Shown here: positions 9,058 to 17,764 of the stretch, piece after piece
Numbering within the stretch: the stretch's first letter is position 1
Layout of the letters: each line of letters opens with the position of its first letter
Source: an uncultured Chryseobacterium sp.
GTDB taxonomy: Bacteria > Bacteroidota > Bacteroidia > Flavobacteriales > Weeksellaceae
Length of the DNA stretch: 64,000 nucleotides
Direction of reading: 5' to 3'
Assembly: GCA_913778505.1 (NCBI GenBank)
Contig: CAJYWD010000036.1
Span: 1-64,000 of the forward strand
Notes under the pieces: generated by a model
The model's database searches: none
What the model was told of the DNA's origin: nothing
Seen by the model: only the letters and a program-made list of their open reading frames with translations
Translations under genes and position numbers: made by a program

Positions 9058-9933
9058 TTGGATAAAAATTTCATTCAGCGTTCACTCTCCGGACTGGTTT
9101 ATGTCTTGATCATTGCCGTCTGCACTACGCCGCTTGGCGAAAAGATATTCAGCGGACTTTTCCCGGATGTCAAACAGCAGTATCTCTTTTACGGTCTCAT
9201 GACCTTCTTTCTGATTGTAGGACTGTATGAATGCATCAGAATTATGAAATTCGACAACAGCATTTATAAATGGCTGGTATTTCCCATTGCAGCGCTGATC
9301 TATTACCGCTTTACCAAACGTTTTTTTTATCACGGCTTTTTTTTCGATGTCAATTTCAGCGAGATGCTTTCGCTATTGCTGATCCCGATTGGAGCCATCA
9401 CACTATTCAAATTTCCGAAAGAATTATACTTCGAAAATGGTAAACTGATCTTTACGGTGGTCTATCTCGCACTTCCTTTTGGCTTTGCCCTCGGCTTACC
9501 CAGGTTCAGCACCATGGATCCTGACAAATCGTTTACGCTGGAAGTTTTTATGCTTTTCGTGCTTATCTGGAGCAGCGACACTTTTGCTTACATTACCGGA
9601 AGATTATTTGGCAAGCATAAAATGGCTCCCAAAATCTCCCCTAAAAAAACATGGGAAGGTTTTGCCGGCGGCGTGGTGCTGACTTTGATTCTTGGATTCT
9701 TTGTTGAGCAATATTTTCCGGACCTGCGTGGCAACTGGATAATTGTCGGATTCTTGGTAGCGGTTTTTGCGCCGCTTGGCGATTTGGTAGAAAGTCAGCT
9801 AAAGCGTAGTTTTGCAGTGAAGGACAGCGGAAATATTATTCCCGGACACGGCGGCGTGCTGGACAGACTGGATAGCTTCATCCTCTGTGCACCTGTAATT
9901 TACCTGTATTTTATTTTAGAAAAACTTTTTTAG
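9058..9933 (+). CDS. cdsA: Phosphatidate cytidylyltransferase
   Basis: A 291-residue membrane enzyme with about eight hydrophobic segments. It makes CDP-diacylglycerol from phosphatidic acid and CTP. The signature near the C-terminus is complete: APLGDLVESQLKRSFAVKD followed by PGHGGVLDRLDS. SDTFAYITGRLFGKHK and SPKKTWEGFAGG are also typical. The start is TTG (TTG GAT AAA), 9 nt after the LUD stop. It is followed 9 nt later by psd, so two consecutive steps of phosphatidylethanolamine synthesis are co-transcribed; phosphatidylserine synthase is not in this window. Confidence 0.95.
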   Translation: MDKNFIQRSLSGLVYVLIIAVCTTPLGEKIFSGLFPDVKQQYLFYGLMTFFLIVGLYECIRIMKFDNSIYKWLVFPIAALIYYRFTKRFFYHGFFFDVNFSEMLSLLLIPIGAITLFKFPKELYFENGKLIFTVVYLALPFGFALGLPRFSTMDPDKSFTLEVFMLFVLIWSSDTFAYITGRLFGKHKMAPKISPKKTWEGFAGGVVLTLILGFFVEQYFPDLRGNWIIVGFLVAVFAPLGDLVESQLKRSFAVKDSGNIIPGHGGVLDRLDSFILCAPVIYLYFILEKLF

Positions 9934-9942
9934 AACCGATAT

Positions 9943-10596
9943 ATGAAACTACATAAAGAGTCGAAAGGGACACTGATTGTTGCCATTTTGTTCATTGCGT
10001 TTATCGCCACAATATCCATTTATTATCTGGAAATATGGTCACTCATAATCCTGATTCCCATGTTGATGATGTTGGGACTGATCTTCTGGTTTTTCCGTGT
10101 GCCAACGCGTGCAATTCTGGATCACACAGAAAATGTGGTCGCTCCGGTAGACGGCAAAGTGGTGATGATTAAAGAAGTTTTTGAAGATGAAGTTCTGAAA
10201 GCCAATTGCATCCAGGTCTCTATTTTTATGTCTCCGCTGAACGTACACATCTGCCGCTATCCTGTGAGTGGTGATGTCACTTATAAAAAGTATCATCCCG
10301 GCAAATACCTCGTGGCATGGCATGAAAAATCTTCCACCGAAAACGAAAGAACGACAGTCGCTGTCAACAGTTTAACCAACCATCAGGTAGTGTTTCGCCA
10401 GATTGCAGGCTATGTGGCCAGAAGGATTGTTTTCTACTGCAATATTGAAGATAAAGCTAAGGCAGGACATGAGTTCGGATTCATTAAATTCGGATCCAGA
10501 ATGGACGTTTTTCTCCCGCTAGACACCGAGATCCTATGCAAAATCGGGGATAAAACCAAAGGCGGAATGGACGTGATTGCCAGACTTCGCGACTAA
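9943..10596 (+). CDS. psd: Phosphatidylserine decarboxylase proenzyme (short type)
   Basis: A 217-residue pyruvoyl-dependent decarboxylase that converts phosphatidylserine to phosphatidylethanolamine. Two N-terminal membrane helices (about residues 9-50) are followed by VVAPVDGKVV, the catalytic SPLNVHICRYPVSG region and the self-cleavage site FGSRMDVFLP. Autocleavage is expected between Gly184 and Ser185, leaving the pyruvoyl group on the new alpha chain. The length matches the short archaeal/Bacteroidetes-type enzyme. It is the last gene of the LUD-cdsA-psd operon and is convergent with the DUF4251 gene, with only 3 nt between the two stops. Confidence 0.95.
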   Translation: MKLHKESKGTLIVAILFIAFIATISIYYLEIWSLIILIPMLMMLGLIFWFFRVPTRAILDHTENVVAPVDGKVVMIKEVFEDEVLKANCIQVSIFMSPLNVHICRYPVSGDVTYKKYHPGKYLVAWHEKSSTENERTTVAVNSLTNHQVVFRQIAGYVARRIVFYCNIEDKAKAGHEFGFIKFGSRMDVFLPLDTEILCKIGDKTKGGMDVIARLRD

Positions 10597-10599
10597 ACT

Positions 10600-11139
10600 T
10601 TAAGGCTTATCTACCGAAATATTTCCGTCAAAGCTGATGGGCTGGCGATTATTGGATTGGATCGATAAGAATCCGCTTCCGTTTTTAAAAATCTCAAGGT
10701 TAAAAACATAATTCTCCCTCGCATCCTGTGGTTTGACGATCAGCAGTGTATTTCCCTTTCGCGTTTTGGACTCTGTGATGGTGAAAATTTTGGACTCAAA
10801 GCTGATTCCGCCACGCGAAGCATCGGCAGGATTCACATTGAAGGCTCTCCCGAAATAAGGCAGATAAACACTGAAAAGATCTTTCTTCAGGTTAAAACCG
10901 TAACCCGGATCCAAATTCATGATCCTGTTGCCCCCTGCACCCGGCATCGAATTGAGGATGTTCGTGGCATCGTTGCCCAGTGGGAACGCCCGCGTGGCAT
11001 TGTAATTAAATTCTCTGTTTTGGATTGCGGCAGTCAGTGCGGCTGGCTCCATATAGATTTGGGAAGTGCAGCTCATCATGGTGATCACCGCAGCCATCAG
11101 TAGGATCAATGGTCTCATTTTGAATATTTTAATTGTCAT
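10600..11139 (-). CDS. DUF4251 lipoprotein
   Basis: A 179-residue protein with a lipoprotein signal (hydrophobic LILLMAAVITMMSC). It ends in a beta-rich domain with the DUF4251 features FESKIFTITESKTRKGNTLLIV and YVFNLEIFKNGSGFLSIQSN. DUF4251 is a Bacteroidetes family without assigned function. A second in-frame ATG at 11118 gives a shorter signal peptide and has a more A-rich upstream region, so either start is possible. The upstream spacer on the minus strand separates it from the GT4 gene at 11201. Confidence 0.8.
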   Translation of the reverse strand: MTIKIFKMRPLILLMAAVITMMSCTSQIYMEPAALTAAIQNREFNYNATRAFPLGNDATNILNSMPGAGGNRIMNLDPGYGFNLKKDLFSVYLPYFGRAFNVNPADASRGGISFESKIFTITESKTRKGNTLLIVKPQDARENYVFNLEIFKNGSGFLSIQSNNRQPISFDGNISVDKP

Positions 11140-11200
11140 TGGAAATCAAAAACCATACAAGTTTTAGTTTAGATGGCGAACCGTTCCTAAAGTTAACCCG

Positions 11201-12301
11201 CTATAAAAGAATTTCCCTCGCAGCATCTGAAAAAATTCCAATGATCTCCGCTTCTTCGTTTTCCCAACAAAGCGTTTCTGCAGCAACATTTAAATTATGC
11301 AGATAGGGTGCCTTACCTTTTTTAAGAACAAGATTCAGTTTTTCAGCAAGATGTTTAGGCGAATGATTGCTCAAAATCTCTCCTACACCAAATGTGTTTA
11401 CGATATGTTTCATCTCCGGGAAGTCGGAAACCACCACAGGAACACGCGACTGGATATAATCAGAAATTTTATTGGGTAATGAGTAGTAATAACTCATACC
11501 ATTGTTTTCTTCCACACTAATGCCGACTGCTGCCAGAGGCGTGATTGTCCTCAAGTCATCCGGTACCAGCTTGCCCAAGAATTTTACTTTTGCCGACACA
11601 CCTGTATTCTCTGCAAGAGACCGGAACTCTTTTTCCATAGGTCCGCCGCCGGCAATCCAAAGTTCCGCATCCGGTATATACTGCATCGCCAGAATCGCTT
11701 TGTCCAGACCTCGTGAATAATTTAGCCAGCCTTGATAAAGGATAATCTTCGGCGAATGATCCGCTGCTCCATCGAATGCTATTTTTCGCGGAAGATTCCT
11801 TACAACAGTTGGACGCTTGATATGATATTCTTTCGCAAACCAGTCGGCGTACGAATCGCTGGCGGTGATCATACGTTTCATTTTTGGAACGAAATTCTTT
11901 TCGATGGCTTTCCATATTTTCTTTACCCAACGGCCTTGCAGTGTTGGCATTTCCGTAAAGATCTCGTGGCTGTCAAAGACCATGGGAATCTGCAGTTTTC
12001 TAGAAATCAGATAATTTGGCATGATCGTCTCTAGATCGTTGGCCAATAAAATGGTCTTATTGTCAGCATTTTTCCGGATCTCGTGATATAGTTTTCTCTG
12101 AAATTCTATATAAGCCATACGCAGCACTTTCGCTTTTAGTGCAATCCTGATCACAGGATATGGCCTGGACAACTCGGGTGCGCCGAGCCAGTCATTACCG
12201 ATCAATATCACCTGATAACCATTATCACCAAGGGTTTTGCAGACTTTCTCCACACGCTGGTCGGTTACCAAATTATTGAAGACGCTAACGATCACCTTCA
12301 T
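11201..12301 (-). CDS. GT4-type glycosyltransferase
   Basis: A 366-residue GT-B fold enzyme. The N-terminal Rossmann domain starts MKVIVSVFNNLVTDQRVEK and contains VFDSHEIFTEMP. The C-terminal Glycos_transf_1 domain has IILYQGWLNYSRGLDKAI and LWIAGGGPMEKEF, then the donor-binding YSLPNKISDYIQSRVPVVVSDFPEM. It should transfer a sugar from a nucleotide donor in cell-surface polysaccharide synthesis; donor and acceptor cannot be predicted. Its start codon overlaps the stop of the upstream YgjV-like gene by 4 nt (ATGA), so the two are translationally coupled. Confidence 0.87.
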   Translation of the reverse strand: MKVIVSVFNNLVTDQRVEKVCKTLGDNGYQVILIGNDWLGAPELSRPYPVIRIALKAKVLRMAYIEFQRKLYHEIRKNADNKTILLANDLETIMPNYLISRKLQIPMVFDSHEIFTEMPTLQGRWVKKIWKAIEKNFVPKMKRMITASDSYADWFAKEYHIKRPTVVRNLPRKIAFDGAADHSPKIILYQGWLNYSRGLDKAILAMQYIPDAELWIAGGGPMEKEFRSLAENTGVSAKVKFLGKLVPDDLRTITPLAAVGISVEENNGMSYYYSLPNKISDYIQSRVPVVVSDFPEMKHIVNTFGVGEILSNHSPKHLAEKLNLVLKKGKAPYLHNLNVAAETLCWENEEAEIIGIFSDAAREILL

Positions 12302-12519
12302 GGCAAATCATTTTTTGAAAGTTGATAGATCTGCACGAGTGCCAGAAGAGCGTTCGGGATAATCACGGGCCACAGCAAACCGCTGAAGATACCGTAAATC
12401 ACAAAGCAGATGCAACCCAGCAGATTGACTACCCGGATTACTTTGATTTTCTTGGAAAGGAAACTGCCCACGATGAAAGCGGAAGCCATATATCCCACAT
12501 ATTCCGGCCAATGGTTCAT
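12298..12519 (-). CDS. YgjV-like small membrane protein
   Basis: A 73-residue protein, starting MNHWPEYVGYMASAF, with three hydrophobic segments. It resembles part of the YgjV (Imp-YgjV) inner-membrane family, which has no known function. An ATG at 12552 in the same frame is rejected as the start because it lies upstream of the -7 box at 12547-12540. The 4-nt overlap with the glycosyltransferase gene suggests a shared function in envelope polysaccharide work, but this is inference from position only. Confidence 0.72.
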   Translation of the reverse strand: MNHWPEYVGYMASAFIVGSFLSKKIKVIRVVNLLGCICFVIYGIFSGLLWPVIIPNALLALVQIYQLSKNDLP

Positions 12520-12539
12520 TGTATCGATTTTGAGGAATA

Positions 12540-12547
12540 CAAACCTA
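12540..12547 (-). promoter_or_regulatory. -7 promoter element TAGGTTTG
   Basis: A TAnnTTTG match on the minus strand, 20 nt before the ATG at 12519. It decides the start of the YgjV-like gene. Confidence 0.6.
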
Positions 12548-12627
12548 AACAATTTATTAATGGTATAAAAAAAATCAGGTCATAAAGTCCCGTTTTTTCA
12601 ATTGGCAACTAATTTGCAAAATACTTT

Positions 12628-12642
12628 TTGTAAATTTTACAA
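12628..12642. promoter_or_regulatory. Palindrome upstream of clpC, possible operator
   Basis: TTGTAAATTTTACAA is a perfect 7-1-7 inverted repeat, 54 nt before the clpC ATG and between the divergent YgjV-like and clpC genes. Its size suits a dimeric repressor site. No regulator gene lies nearby, so binding is only a suggestion. Confidence 0.4.
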
Positions 12643-12696
12643 TTAAATATTGTAGGATTATTTATAAAAAACATAACTTAGTGAATATTTTTAATT

Positions 12697-15228
12697 ATGG
12701 ATTATAAATTTTCAGATGGTTTGAACCGCGTGTTCAAGCAAAGCAAAAATGAAGCAAGACGTTTGCAGAGTGAGTTTCTGAATACTGAACATTTCCTGTT
12801 AGGGATTATCAAAACTGAAAATTCGGCAAAAGAAATTCTTGAAAACCTGAACGCCGACCTCACCCAGATAAAGAGAAAGATCGAAACGCTGAGTGCTGTA
12901 AACTCTAATCCGTTCACGGCTAACATGGGCAGCATCTCTTTTACAAAAATGGCCGATCAGGCTGTGAAACGCTCCGAGCTGGAATGCCGTCAATATCAAT
13001 CTGCGGATATCAATACTGTGCATCTGCTACTAGGTGTTCTTTATAAGCAGGAAGATCCTACTTCCAGCATTCTGCAGGCTTATGACATCGATTATGATGC
13101 GGTGCAAAAAGAGTACAGAAAAATGCTGAAAAACACGGATCAGCTGCCGCAGAACAGTGCCTACGACGATGATGATGAAAAGGATGAGCCCTACAGCCAG
13201 ATGAAGAAGCCAACCGGCAGTCTTGGTGCGCAAAAAAGCAAAACACCTACTTTGGACAATTTCGGGCGAGACCTGACGTCGCTTGCAAGAGATGGAAAGC
13301 TGGATCCGGTGATTGGCCGTGAAAAAGAAATCGAGCGTGTTTCGCAGATTTTATCAAGAAGAAAGAAAAACAATCCGCTTCTGATTGGTGAGCCTGGGGT
13401 CGGTAAATCTGCAATCGCTGAAGGTCTGGCGCTCAGAATCCATCAGAAAAAAGTCTCCAGAGTGCTTTATGGTAAAAGAGTGATCACACTTGATCTTGCA
13501 AGCCTTGTGGCCGGAACCAAATACCGCGGACAGTTTGAGGAAAGAATGAAAGCGATTATGACGGAACTGGAGAAAAACCGCGACGTCATCCTTTTCATAG
13601 ATGAGCTGCACACCATTGTTGGCGCAGGAAGTTCTACAGGCAGTCTGGATGCATCCAATATGTTCAAACCCGCTTTGGCAAGAGGCGAAATCCAATGCAT
13701 CGGTGCAACTACGCTGGACGAATACCGCCAATACATCGAGAAAGATGGCGCTTTGGAACGTCGTTTCCAAAAAGTAATGGTAGAACCGACTTCCATTGAA
13801 GAAACAATCCAGATCCTTCATCAGATCAAAGATAAATACGAAGATCATCATAATGTTCATTATTCCGATGAGGCTCTTGCAGCTTGTGTTAATTTAACTT
13901 CTAGATACATCACAGACCGTTTCCTTCCGGACAAGGCGATCGATGCTATGGACGAAGCAGGCTCTAGAGTATATATCAAAAACATGAAGGTTCCAACGGA
14001 AATCATTGACCACGAAAAACGAATCGAGGAAGTGAAGGAACTGAAGCAACAGGCTGTGAAAGCTCAGGATTATCTGGAAGCCAGAAAACTGAAAGATGAA
14101 GAGGAAAGACTTCAGATTGAACTGAACATCGCCCAGGAACAATGGGATAAGGATGTGAAGGAGAAAAAAGAAGAAGTTACGGAAGAAAACGTGGCAGAAG
14201 TCGTTTCTATGATGAGCGGTGTTCCGGTAACAAAAGTTGGCAAAAATGAAATGGATAAACTGGCGCAAATGTACGAAAAGCTCAATGGGAAAGTGATCGG
14301 TCAGGAAGATGCTGTAAAAAAAGTGGTGAAAGCCATCCAAAGAAATAGAGCCGGACTGAAAGATCCGAACAGACCTATTGGTACGTTCATTTTCTTAGGA
14401 ACAACAGGTGTTGGTAAAACCGAGCTGGCCAAAGTGATGGCGCGCGAATTATTTGATTCTGATGAAGCATTGATCCGAATTGATATGAGCGAATATATGG
14501 AGAAATTTGCGGTGTCAAGATTGGTGGGAGCGCCTCCGGGATACGTTGGTTACGAAGAAGGCGGACAGCTGACCGAAGCTGTGAGAAGAAAACCTTATGC
14601 CGTAGTCCTTTTGGACGAGATTGAGAAAGCACATCCGGATGTTTTCAATATCCTATTGCAGATTTTGGACGAAGGTCACGTAACGGATTCATTGGGAAGA
14701 AAAATAGATTTTAGAAATACAATTATCATCCTGACTTCCAATATCGGAACCAGAGATCTGAAAGATTTCGGGGACGGTGTAGGATTCGGAACCAATGCGA
14801 AAAAAACCAATTCTGATGCACGAGCAAGATCCACCATAGAAAGTGCATTGAAAAAAGCCTTTGCGCCGGAATTCCTGAACAGGATTGATGATATCATTAT
14901 TTTCAACTCTCTTGAGCAGTCCGATATCAGAAGAATCATTGACCTCGAATTAGGAAAACTTTACAGCAGACTCGAAAAATTGGGTTACGGCGTGGAGCTT
15001 ACTGATGAAGCCAAAGATTTTATTGCTGAGAAAGGCTGGGACAAAGACTTTGGAGCTCGACCTCTGAAACGCGCCATCCAAAAATATATTGAAGATCTCT
15101 TGGCAGAAATGCTGGTCAACAAGCAATTTGGAGAGGGCGAAAAAGTAGTGCTGGAAGTCAATGATGCTAAAGATGGTTTGATTGGCAAATCTCAAAAAGA
15201 CAAGACAAACAAAGAAAGCGTCAATTAA
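12697..15228 (+). CDS. clpC: Clp protease ATP-binding subunit ClpC
   Basis: An 843-residue AAA+ unfoldase of HSP100 class. Two Clp_N repeats (about residues 1-150) are followed by AAA module 1, with Walker A GEPGVGKS starting at residue 231 and Walker B LFIDELH. A short coiled-coil middle domain follows (about 400-480). AAA module 2 has Walker A GTTGVGKT starting at 568 and VLLDEIEKAHPDV. The VGFG loop after AAA2 is the ClpP contact, so the protein should feed substrates to ClpP and is not a ClpB disaggregase. The middle domain is short, which also fits ClpC. The gene is monocistronic, with its own terminator. Confidence 0.95.
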   Translation: MDYKFSDGLNRVFKQSKNEARRLQSEFLNTEHFLLGIIKTENSAKEILENLNADLTQIKRKIETLSAVNSNPFTANMGSISFTKMADQAVKRSELECRQYQSADINTVHLLLGVLYKQEDPTSSILQAYDIDYDAVQKEYRKMLKNTDQLPQNSAYDDDDEKDEPYSQMKKPTGSLGAQKSKTPTLDNFGRDLTSLARDGKLDPVIGREKEIERVSQILSRRKKNNPLLIGEPGVGKSAIAEGLALRIHQKKVSRVLYGKRVITLDLASLVAGTKYRGQFEERMKAIMTELEKNRDVILFIDELHTIVGAGSSTGSLDASNMFKPALARGEIQCIGATTLDEYRQYIEKDGALERRFQKVMVEPTSIEETIQILHQIKDKYEDHHNVHYSDEALAACVNLTSRYITDRFLPDKAIDAMDEAGSRVYIKNMKVPTEIIDHEKRIEEVKELKQQAVKAQDYLEARKLKDEEERLQIELNIAQEQWDKDVKEKKEEVTEENVAEVVSMMSGVPVTKVGKNEMDKLAQMYEKLNGKVIGQEDAVKKVVKAIQRNRAGLKDPNRPIGTFIFLGTTGVGKTELAKVMARELFDSDEALIRIDMSEYMEKFAVSRLVGAPPGYVGYEEGGQLTEAVRRKPYAVVLLDEIEKAHPDVFNILLQILDEGHVTDSLGRKIDFRNTIIILTSNIGTRDLKDFGDGVGFGTNAKKTNSDARARSTIESALKKAFAPEFLNRIDDIIIFNSLEQSDIRRIIDLELGKLYSRLEKLGYGVELTDEAKDFIAEKGWDKDFGARPLKRAIQKYIEDLLAEMLVNKQFGEGEKVVLEVNDAKDGLIGKSQKDKTNKESVN

Positions 15229-15250
15229 TAACATGCTTTTAAACACACAG

Positions 15251-15278
15251 ATCACCTCTTCAAGGGGTGATTTTTTTT
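15251..15278 (+). terminator. Intrinsic terminator after clpC
   Basis: An 8-bp stem (15251-15258 with 15264-15271) with a TTCAA loop is followed by eight T residues. Confidence 0.88.
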
Positions 15279-15339
15279 GATCGCTTTATTGATTTTTTCA
15301 ATGCTCGAAATTATGATGAATCTAAAATTATTTAAATCG

Positions 15340-15347
15340 TATTTTTG
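15340..15347 (+). promoter_or_regulatory. -7 promoter element TATTTTTG (mnmA)
   Basis: A TAnnTTTG match 50 nt upstream of the mnmA ATG, downstream of the clpC terminator. Confidence 0.55.
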
Positions 15348-15397
15348 CAACCTCAAACTAAGAACTCCCGTCAAGAGTTTCGTAAAATTGAAAACAA

Positions 15398-16585
15398 ATG
15401 AAAATAGTAGTTGGCCTTTCCGGAGGCGTAGATTCCAGTGTGACCGCTTATCTTCTTCAACAGCAGGGTCACGAGGTTATCGGACTTTTTATGCGCAACT
15501 GGAATGATGCGTCTGTCACTTTGGAGGACGAGTGTCCCTGGATAGAAGACAGTAATGATGCGCTTCTCGTGGCACAAAAATTAGGAATTCCCTTTCAGGT
15601 GATTGATATGAGTGAGCTCTACAAAGAAAGAATTGTAGATTATATGTTCGATGAATATCAGAAAGGAAGAACACCCAATCCCGATGTTCTTTGTAACCGG
15701 GAAGTGAAATTCGATGTGTTCATGAAAACAGCTTTATCGCTTGGCGCTGAGAAAGTTGCAACGGGACATTATGCGCGCGTTCATTCCACAACGGATGAAA
15801 ATGGCAAAGAGATATTTCATCTTCTGGCTGGGAAAGACAACAACAAAGACCAAAGTTATTTCCTTTGCCAGTTGAGCCAAGACCAATTGTCAAAAGCGTT
15901 ATTCCCGATTGGAGAATTAACGAAACCCGAAGTCCGTGAAATTGCCAGGGAGCAAGGTTTGGTAACTGCGGACAAAAAAGATTCGCAAGGACTATGTTTC
16001 ATTGGAAAGGTGAGTTTACCGACATTTCTTCAACAACAATTGGTGCCGAAGGAAGGCGAAATTGTAGAAATCTTCAATGACTTTGCTGAATATTATAAAC
16101 CTCTGCCAAACTTCAATTCAAAACAAGAAGAATTGGAATATCTGTCGGCAAAAATCCAATATAAAAAAGAAGACGGGAAAGTCATTGGCAAGCATCAGGG
16201 TGCGCAGTTTTTTACCATCGGACAAAGCAAAGGCTTAGGAATAGGCGGACACAAAGAGAGCTGTTTCATCATCTCCCGAGAAATGGAGAACAATATCATT
16301 TTTGTAGGCGAAGGCAGAAATTTTCCCGGACTTTTCAGAAAAGCCTTGAAAATTGACAATTCTGAAGTTCATTGGGTTCGTGAAGATTTGAGATTGAAAA
16401 ACGGAGAATTGATGGAAGTAATGGCGAGAATCCGTTACCGTCAGACTTTGGAGAAAGCAACGATTTATCAATTCGAAGATGGCTTTTATATGGAATTCGA
16501 AAATCCTCAATCTGCTATTGCTGAAGGACAATTTGCTGCTTGGTATTTGGAGGATGAACTGATTGGAAGTGGAGTGATTTCTTAA
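15398..16585 (+). CDS. mnmA: tRNA-specific 2-thiouridylase MnmA
   Basis: A 395-residue enzyme that makes the 2-thio group of U34 in tRNA-Lys, -Glu and -Gln. The ATP pyrophosphatase P-loop SGGVDSS is at residues 8-14. The catalytic Cys is at about 99 in [12 protein letters not shown], and the persulfide Cys at about 200 in [10 protein letters not shown] segment of about 40 residues rich in charged and aromatic residues (about 225-265) interrupts the central domain. To my knowledge this insertion is usual in Bacteroidetes MnmA. The start is supported by the P-loop lying directly at the N-terminus. Confidence 0.96.
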   Translation: MKIVVGLSGGVDSSVTAYLLQQQGHEVIGLFMRNWNDASVTLEDECPWIEDSNDALLVAQKLGIPFQVIDMSELYKERIVDYMFDEYQKGRTPNPDVLCNREVKFDVFMKTALSLGAEKVATGHYARVHSTTDENGKEIFHLLAGKDNNKDQSYFLCQLSQDQLSKALFPIGELTKPEVREIAREQGLVTADKKDSQGLCFIGKVSLPTFLQQQLVPKEGEIVEIFNDFAEYYKPLPNFNSKQEELEYLSAKIQYKKEDGKVIGKHQGAQFFTIGQSKGLGIGGHKESCFIISREMENNIIFVGEGRNFPGLFRKALKIDNSEVHWVREDLRLKNGELMEVMARIRYRQTLEKATIYQFEDGFYMEFENPQSAIAEGQFAAWYLEDELIGSGVIS

Positions 16586-16615
16586 ATAAGAATTTTGTTA
16601 TTTTAAATAAAATCG

Positions 16616-16651
16616 AAAACCTTAAATAAAAATTACCTTATTTAAGGTTTT
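16616..16651. repeat. Palindrome A, 14-bp perfect stem (TTAAATAA type)
   Basis: The arms 16616-16629 and 16638-16651 are perfect inverse complements around an 8-nt loop. The right arm runs into further T residues, so it can end mnmA transcription. The same TTAAATAA/TTATTTAA core recurs at 16869-16896. Single TTAAATAA copies also lie at 16582-16589 and 16603-16610. Confidence 0.8.
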
Positions 16652-16654
16652 TTG

Positions 16655-16662
16655 TATTTTTG
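16655..16662 (+). promoter_or_regulatory. -7 promoter element TATTTTTG (fic remnant)
   Basis: Located between palindrome A and the ATG at 16691, with 28 nt to the start. A one-base-changed copy (TATTTTTC) follows palindrome B at 16902-16909. Confidence 0.5.
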
Positions 16663-16690
16663 TTAAATGAAAGATTTTTAATTTAAGAAA

Positions 16691-16870
16691 ATGAAAAATT
16701 TTATTTGTGGTCATTTGATTAATCAGGGGTCTCATAAAAGTTTCCAGCCCAATCATATTAATAGGGATTGGTTCATTAATGATATGTCTATTCTAAATCT
16801 TTTGAGCAAAGCCGACCGACAATTAGAAAGATTAGACACCTTTTCACAAAATGTTAATATTGATTTATAA
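16691..16870 (+). pseudogene. Fic family protein, N-terminal remnant
   Basis: A 59-codon ORF (MKNFICGHLINQGSHKSFQP...) that matches the N-terminus of Bacteroidetes Fic proteins. The tract INRDWFINDMSILNLLSKADR then QLERLDTFS corresponds to the helical region before the Fic domain. In full-length proteins the text NIDLF is followed by the TKEA..SS.IEG segment and then by the HPFxxGNGR catalytic motif. Here the frame stops right after NIDL, where palindrome B begins. The AMP-transferase domain is absent, so no adenylylation activity is possible. Its promoter-like region and ATG are intact, so a short peptide could still be made. Confidence 0.75.
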
Positions 16871-16896
16871 TCTTAAATAAAATTTTATTTAAGATT
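16869..16896. repeat. Palindrome B, 28-bp perfect palindrome (TTAAATAA type)
   Basis: The arms 16869-16882 and 16883-16896 are perfect complements without a loop. The palindrome and the next 20 bases closely parallel palindrome A plus its promoter-like tail. It starts in the stop codon of the fic remnant and may also terminate the response-regulator gene from the other side. Confidence 0.8.
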
Positions 16897-16924
16897 TTTG
16901 CTATTTTTCTTAAATTAAGCAATT

Positions 16925-17674
16925 CTAATTTCCCGCCAGCCAATCTTTAAAATCTTTCACCCGCTCTCTGCTCACTGTAATGTCTTCATTCGGCTGGAAG
17001 TCCAAATCAACTTTGTAATTCGGGGAAGTGTGGATGTTTTTGATGTAATCTGAACTGACGATAAATTGTCTGTTCACGCGGAAAAATTTAGAATTTTCCA
17101 AAACATTTTCCAGTTCGTCCAACGTAAAATCCGTAGGAAAATTTCGCTCTTTGGTTTGGAGATAGACGATTTTGTTTTCGCTGTAGAAACAGCTGACTTC
17201 ATTGATGGAAACCACTTTCAGATTATAGCCGATTTTGACTAAAATCCTGGAAAGCGTAGACTTCTCTTTTCGTACGATTTGCCTGATTTCCTGTGAATTA
17301 ACCGTTCCTTCTTCCGGAAGGAAGGATTTGAATTTTTCAATGGCTTTTGCCAGATCTTCTTCCTCAATCGGTTTCAGAAGATAATCGATGCTATTCAATT
17401 TGAAAGCCTTCAAAGTGTATTGGTCAAAAGCCGTGGTGTAAATGATAAAAGCTTTTGTCGAGATTTTATCAAAAATATCAAAGGACAATCCGTCACCTAG
17501 AACGATATCCGAAAAAATCAGTTGCGGATGTTCATTTCCCTGAAACCAATCGACAGATCCCTCCACAGAATTGAGGCTTGCAACCAATTCTAAATCAGTA
17601 AATAAGCCTAATAATTTCTCAAGTCTTCTGACGGCCGGTTTCTCGTCTTCAATGATTATCGTTCTAATTTTCAT
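16925..17674 (-). CDS. LytTR family response regulator
   Basis: A 249-residue protein with an N-terminal receiver domain. Acidic pair EDE is at residues 9-11, the phospho-acceptor Asp56 lies in LIFSDIVLGDG, and the conserved Lys in LLKPIEEEDL. A C-terminal LytTR DNA-binding domain follows (about 140-249), with FFRVNRQFIVSSDYI and NEDITVSRERVKDFKDWL. It is the last gene of an operon that starts with a LytS-type kinase and is the obvious partner for it. LytTR regulators bind short direct repeats; the target genes may include the operon itself. Confidence 0.93.
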   Translation of the reverse strand: MKIRTIIIEDEKPAVRRLEKLLGLFTDLELVASLNSVEGSVDWFQGNEHPQLIFSDIVLGDGLSFDIFDKISTKAFIIYTTAFDQYTLKAFKLNSIDYLLKPIEEEDLAKAIEKFKSFLPEEGTVNSQEIRQIVRKEKSTLSRILVKIGYNLKVVSINEVSCFYSENKIVYLQTKERNFPTDFTLDELENVLENSKFFRVNRQFIVSSDYIKNIHTSPNYKVDLDFQPNEDITVSRERVKDFKDWLAGN

Positions 17675-17764
17675 ATGTGGAGTTTATTGTTTTTAATGGT
17701 CATTTGTTATCGCCCATCTTCTTCGGGATTTGCATAGAAGTTCGTTAAAGGCGATTTCATTGGT

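Noticed and set aside
16691-16870. Active Fic toxin or adenylyltransferase
   Set aside because: Only the N-terminal 59 residues remain; the HPFxxGNGR catalytic motif is absent.
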